Below, one piece after another: positions 62,606-64,000 of a stretch of DNA of 64,000 bases. The translations under genes were made by a program, and so were the position numbers. Where the stretch lies: NCBI GenBank assembly GCA_963521065.1, contig CAUQTI010000015.1, forward strand, positions 1 to 64,000, in the 5' to 3' direction. The notes under the pieces were generated by a model, which worked only from the letters and a program-made list of their open reading frames with translations, searched no databases and was not told the origin of the DNA. Source of the DNA: IOR16 sp963521065. GTDB lineage: Bacteria; Bacillota; Clostridia; Peptostreptococcales; Anaerovoracaceae. Position 1 is the first letter of the stretch; each line of letters begins with the position of its first letter.

Positions 62606-62637
62606 GTGGCGGCCGTATTTACGGTCGCCTTTTTTCA
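62606..62637 (+). terminator. Intrinsic terminator after rpsI
   Basis: GGCGGCCGT pairs with ACGGTCGCC (62,608-62,629) around a tetraloop-sized loop, followed by a seven-base T-run. Confidence 0.93.
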
Positions 62638-62786
62638 TCTAATGAGAAACATCGATTTTTATTAGATGAAAAAAAGGTGGGCAGAGGGGGCACCCCTCGC
62701 CGAAAAAGGAGGGTGCTCAGCTCGCGCAGCGGGTGCCGAAGGGAACCATAGGGTTCCCTAGCGGAGTGGAGAAGCCACTTTTTCAT
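62630..62786. repeat. GC-rich structured element with terminal inverted and direct repeats
   Basis: A perfect 14-base inverted repeat (62,630-62,643 with 62,661-62,674) is followed by a GC-rich core (62,675-62,775) that contains the hairpin GGGAACC-ATA-GGGTTCCC and a GCACCC/GGGTGC pairing. The core is closed by GGTGG (62,676-62,680) and CCAC (62,775-62,778), and TTTTTCAT occurs at both 62,631 and 62,779. Core composition differs sharply from the surroundings. Could be a small mobile repeat or a structured RNA. Confidence 0.5.
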
Positions 62787-62821
62787 ACAAAAGAAACAAT
62801 AAGGGGAGGGAAAGATAGAAA

Positions 62822-63625
62822 ATGAATGAAGATATTCAAAGAGAATTAAAAGCCGTAGAGAAAGCAGGAATTCTAATCGCCAGAAAATTTATACTTCAAA
62901 AAGTTGTGCTTCTCATTGTGGCGATGGTTGCTATTCTTGCCAGTGTTCAGCTGTACAGCGCACAGGTTTATCTTCTTGTGGAGCTTTTAATTCTATTTAT
63001 TGTCTTACGCTTTGTAAGAAAAAATCAAATGAAATTTCAGATTGCCCTTTATGAAAAATGTGATCCTTATCTGCAGTATACAGTAGTTGAATATTATTCA
63101 AAGCATTGGAGGATTCTTCCTAGAAACTCTAAAAATCAATTGCTGATTGCTATGGCGCAATGTATGGTGCTTGCAGGTGAGCCGCAGGAGGCAATTGCTA
63201 TTTCAAATCGGATTGAAAATCCTTCTCGTATGAGGATTGCGTATCGGGCGATTTATTATAATAATCTCCTTCATGCTTACGGCCTGTTCGGATGGGAGCA
63301 AAAAAGAAGCGCTTTAACAAAAGAAATTCGGGAATTGGCGCAGAAATGCGGCAAAAAGGATGCGATGTATTTGGATGTTATCTTGCGTCTCGAGGAATTA
63401 CACCGGCATAGAGAGAACTTAGACCTTGATTTTGTGAAGAAGTATTTTGAGATGAATCCGGCGCGGCATTTATTTCAAAAAGTAGCGATGCATTATTACA
63501 TTGCAGTCATTTTGATTCAAAGCGGGAGAAAAGAAGAAGCTGAAGAGGCAATTTCCTTTGTAATGAAGTATGGGAATAAGCTTTATTATAAAAAAGAGCT
63601 GCAAAAACTTCTTAAAATGGTATAG
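62822..63625 (+). CDS. Membrane protein with helical-repeat cytoplasmic domain
   Basis: A 267-residue protein with two adjacent membrane helices near the N-terminus (residues about 27-66) and a long alpha-helical soluble part. The soluble part has TPR-like helices (MAQCMVLAGEPQEAIAISNRI, IAVILIQSGRKEEAEEAISFV). No enzyme motif is visible, so it may be a scaffold. GGGGAGGG lies about 10 bases before the ATG. I do not recognise a named family. Confidence 0.65.
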   Translation: MNEDIQRELKAVEKAGILIARKFILQKVVLLIVAMVAILASVQLYSAQVYLLVELLILFIVLRFVRKNQMKFQIALYEKCDPYLQYTVVEYYSKHWRILPRNSKNQLLIAMAQCMVLAGEPQEAIAISNRIENPSRMRIAYRAIYYNNLLHAYGLFGWEQKRSALTKEIRELAQKCGKKDAMYLDVILRLEELHRHRENLDLDFVKKYFEMNPARHLFQKVAMHYYIAVILIQSGRKEEAEEAISFVMKYGNKLYYKKELQKLLKMV

Positions 63626-63655
63626 AATAAAGGCATCACAGAGGAGGAATGGAAT

Positions 63656-64000
63656 ATGAATTTTACACTGACACACAATTGCATTAATGTATTAGATCTG
63701 GAGCGTTCTATGCATTTTTATGAACAAGCTTTGGATATGAAGGAAGTAAGACGGCTGACCGACGAGGAAGGAAGCTATATCTTGTCCTTTATTGCCAATG
63801 AAAATGCATCCCATCAGATTGAACTTACCTGGCTAAAGGACCGCACAGAGCCATATAATCTCGGCGATAATGAAATCCACATGGGCTTTGTAACAGATGA
63901 TTATGAAGCGGCTTTGGCAAAACACAAAGCAATGGGTGTAGTCTGCTTTGAGAACCCAAAGTTCGGAGTATATTTTATCGAAGATCCGGATGGATACTGG
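63656..64000 (+). CDS. VOC-family protein, glyoxalase I-like (partial, cut by window end)
   Basis: The first 115 residues of a vicinal-oxygen-chelate protein. It begins FTLTHNCINVLDLERSMHFYEQAL, with the metal-ligand His at position 7, and contains NEIHMGFVTDDYEAAL and FIEDPDGYW at the window edge, as in lactoylglutathione lyase GloA. GAGGAGGAAT precedes the ATG. The remaining C-terminal residues lie beyond 64,000. Confidence 0.85.
   Translation, partial: MNFTLTHNCINVLDLERSMHFYEQALDMKEVRRLTDEEGSYILSFIANENASHQIELTWLKDRTEPYNLGDNEIHMGFVTDDYEAALAKHKAMGVVCFENPKFGVYFIEDPDGYW

Overview
The window reads as chromosomal DNA of an anaerobic, low-GC, Gram-positive Clostridia (Eubacteriales) member. The evidence is a housekeeping block typical of that class (glpX, rho, yqhQ-like, prmC, rpmE, prfA, sua5, rpiB, upp, tyrS, and rplM-rpsI), butyrate-type crt and hbd genes, LytR-CpsA-Psr wall ligases, and a sigma-54 regulatory unit. 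Family and genus cannot be fixed from this sequence alone. No tRNA, rRNA, CRISPR array, transposase or integrase was seen.

Region 1 (1-28,542) is a long, AT-rich, almost entirely plus-strand surface-glycan island. It carries a polysaccharide ABC exporter (813-2338), a degenerate galE remnant (2339-2430), an SGNH-like membrane protein, two paralogous GT-B-like proteins, and a full pseudaminic acid (Pse) gene set: PseB, PseF, PseC, PseI, PseG, plus a PseH-like acetyltransferase at 276. Next come an AAC(3)-like acyltransferase, a DUF4910 aminopeptidase-like protein and a cytoplasmic leucine-rich-repeat protein. After these lies the most striking segment (14,456-24,000): a metallo-hydrolase, an acyl carrier protein, an SDR reductase, two tandem split transketolases, an AMP-forming acyl ligase, a GNAT, and LuxE- and LuxC-like proteins. 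I infer that it builds an unusual, carboligation-derived acyl or aldehyde decoration, probably for the nonulosonic acid. An MBOAT/SGNH O-acylation pair, UDP-galactopyranose mutase and a DUF4422 glycosyltransferase close the island.

Region 2 (28,543-40,185) has more balanced composition and looks like host backbone with further envelope genes. It holds a small unknown protein, a patatin-like protein on the minus strand, a second MBOAT/SGNH pair paralogous to the first, a CapD/WbpM-type dehydratase, pgi, crt, hbd and two tandem LCP ligases.

Region 3 (40,351-49,890) is the conserved information-processing and housekeeping run, with several clear intrinsic terminators.

Region 4 (49,995-55,108) is a self-contained signalling unit: a sensor kinase with a solute-binding-type sensor domain, an NtrC-type sigma-54 activator, and an NhaC-family antiporter preceded by a textbook -24/-12 promoter and an upstream palindrome.

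Region 5 (55,140-64,000) holds two structured non-coding elements, a MacB-type ABC system with an exported COG1361-like protein, a small membrane protein, a minus-strand lipoprotein, rplM-rpsI with a strong promoter and structured leader, an unknown membrane protein, and the start of a VOC/glyoxalase gene cut by the window end.
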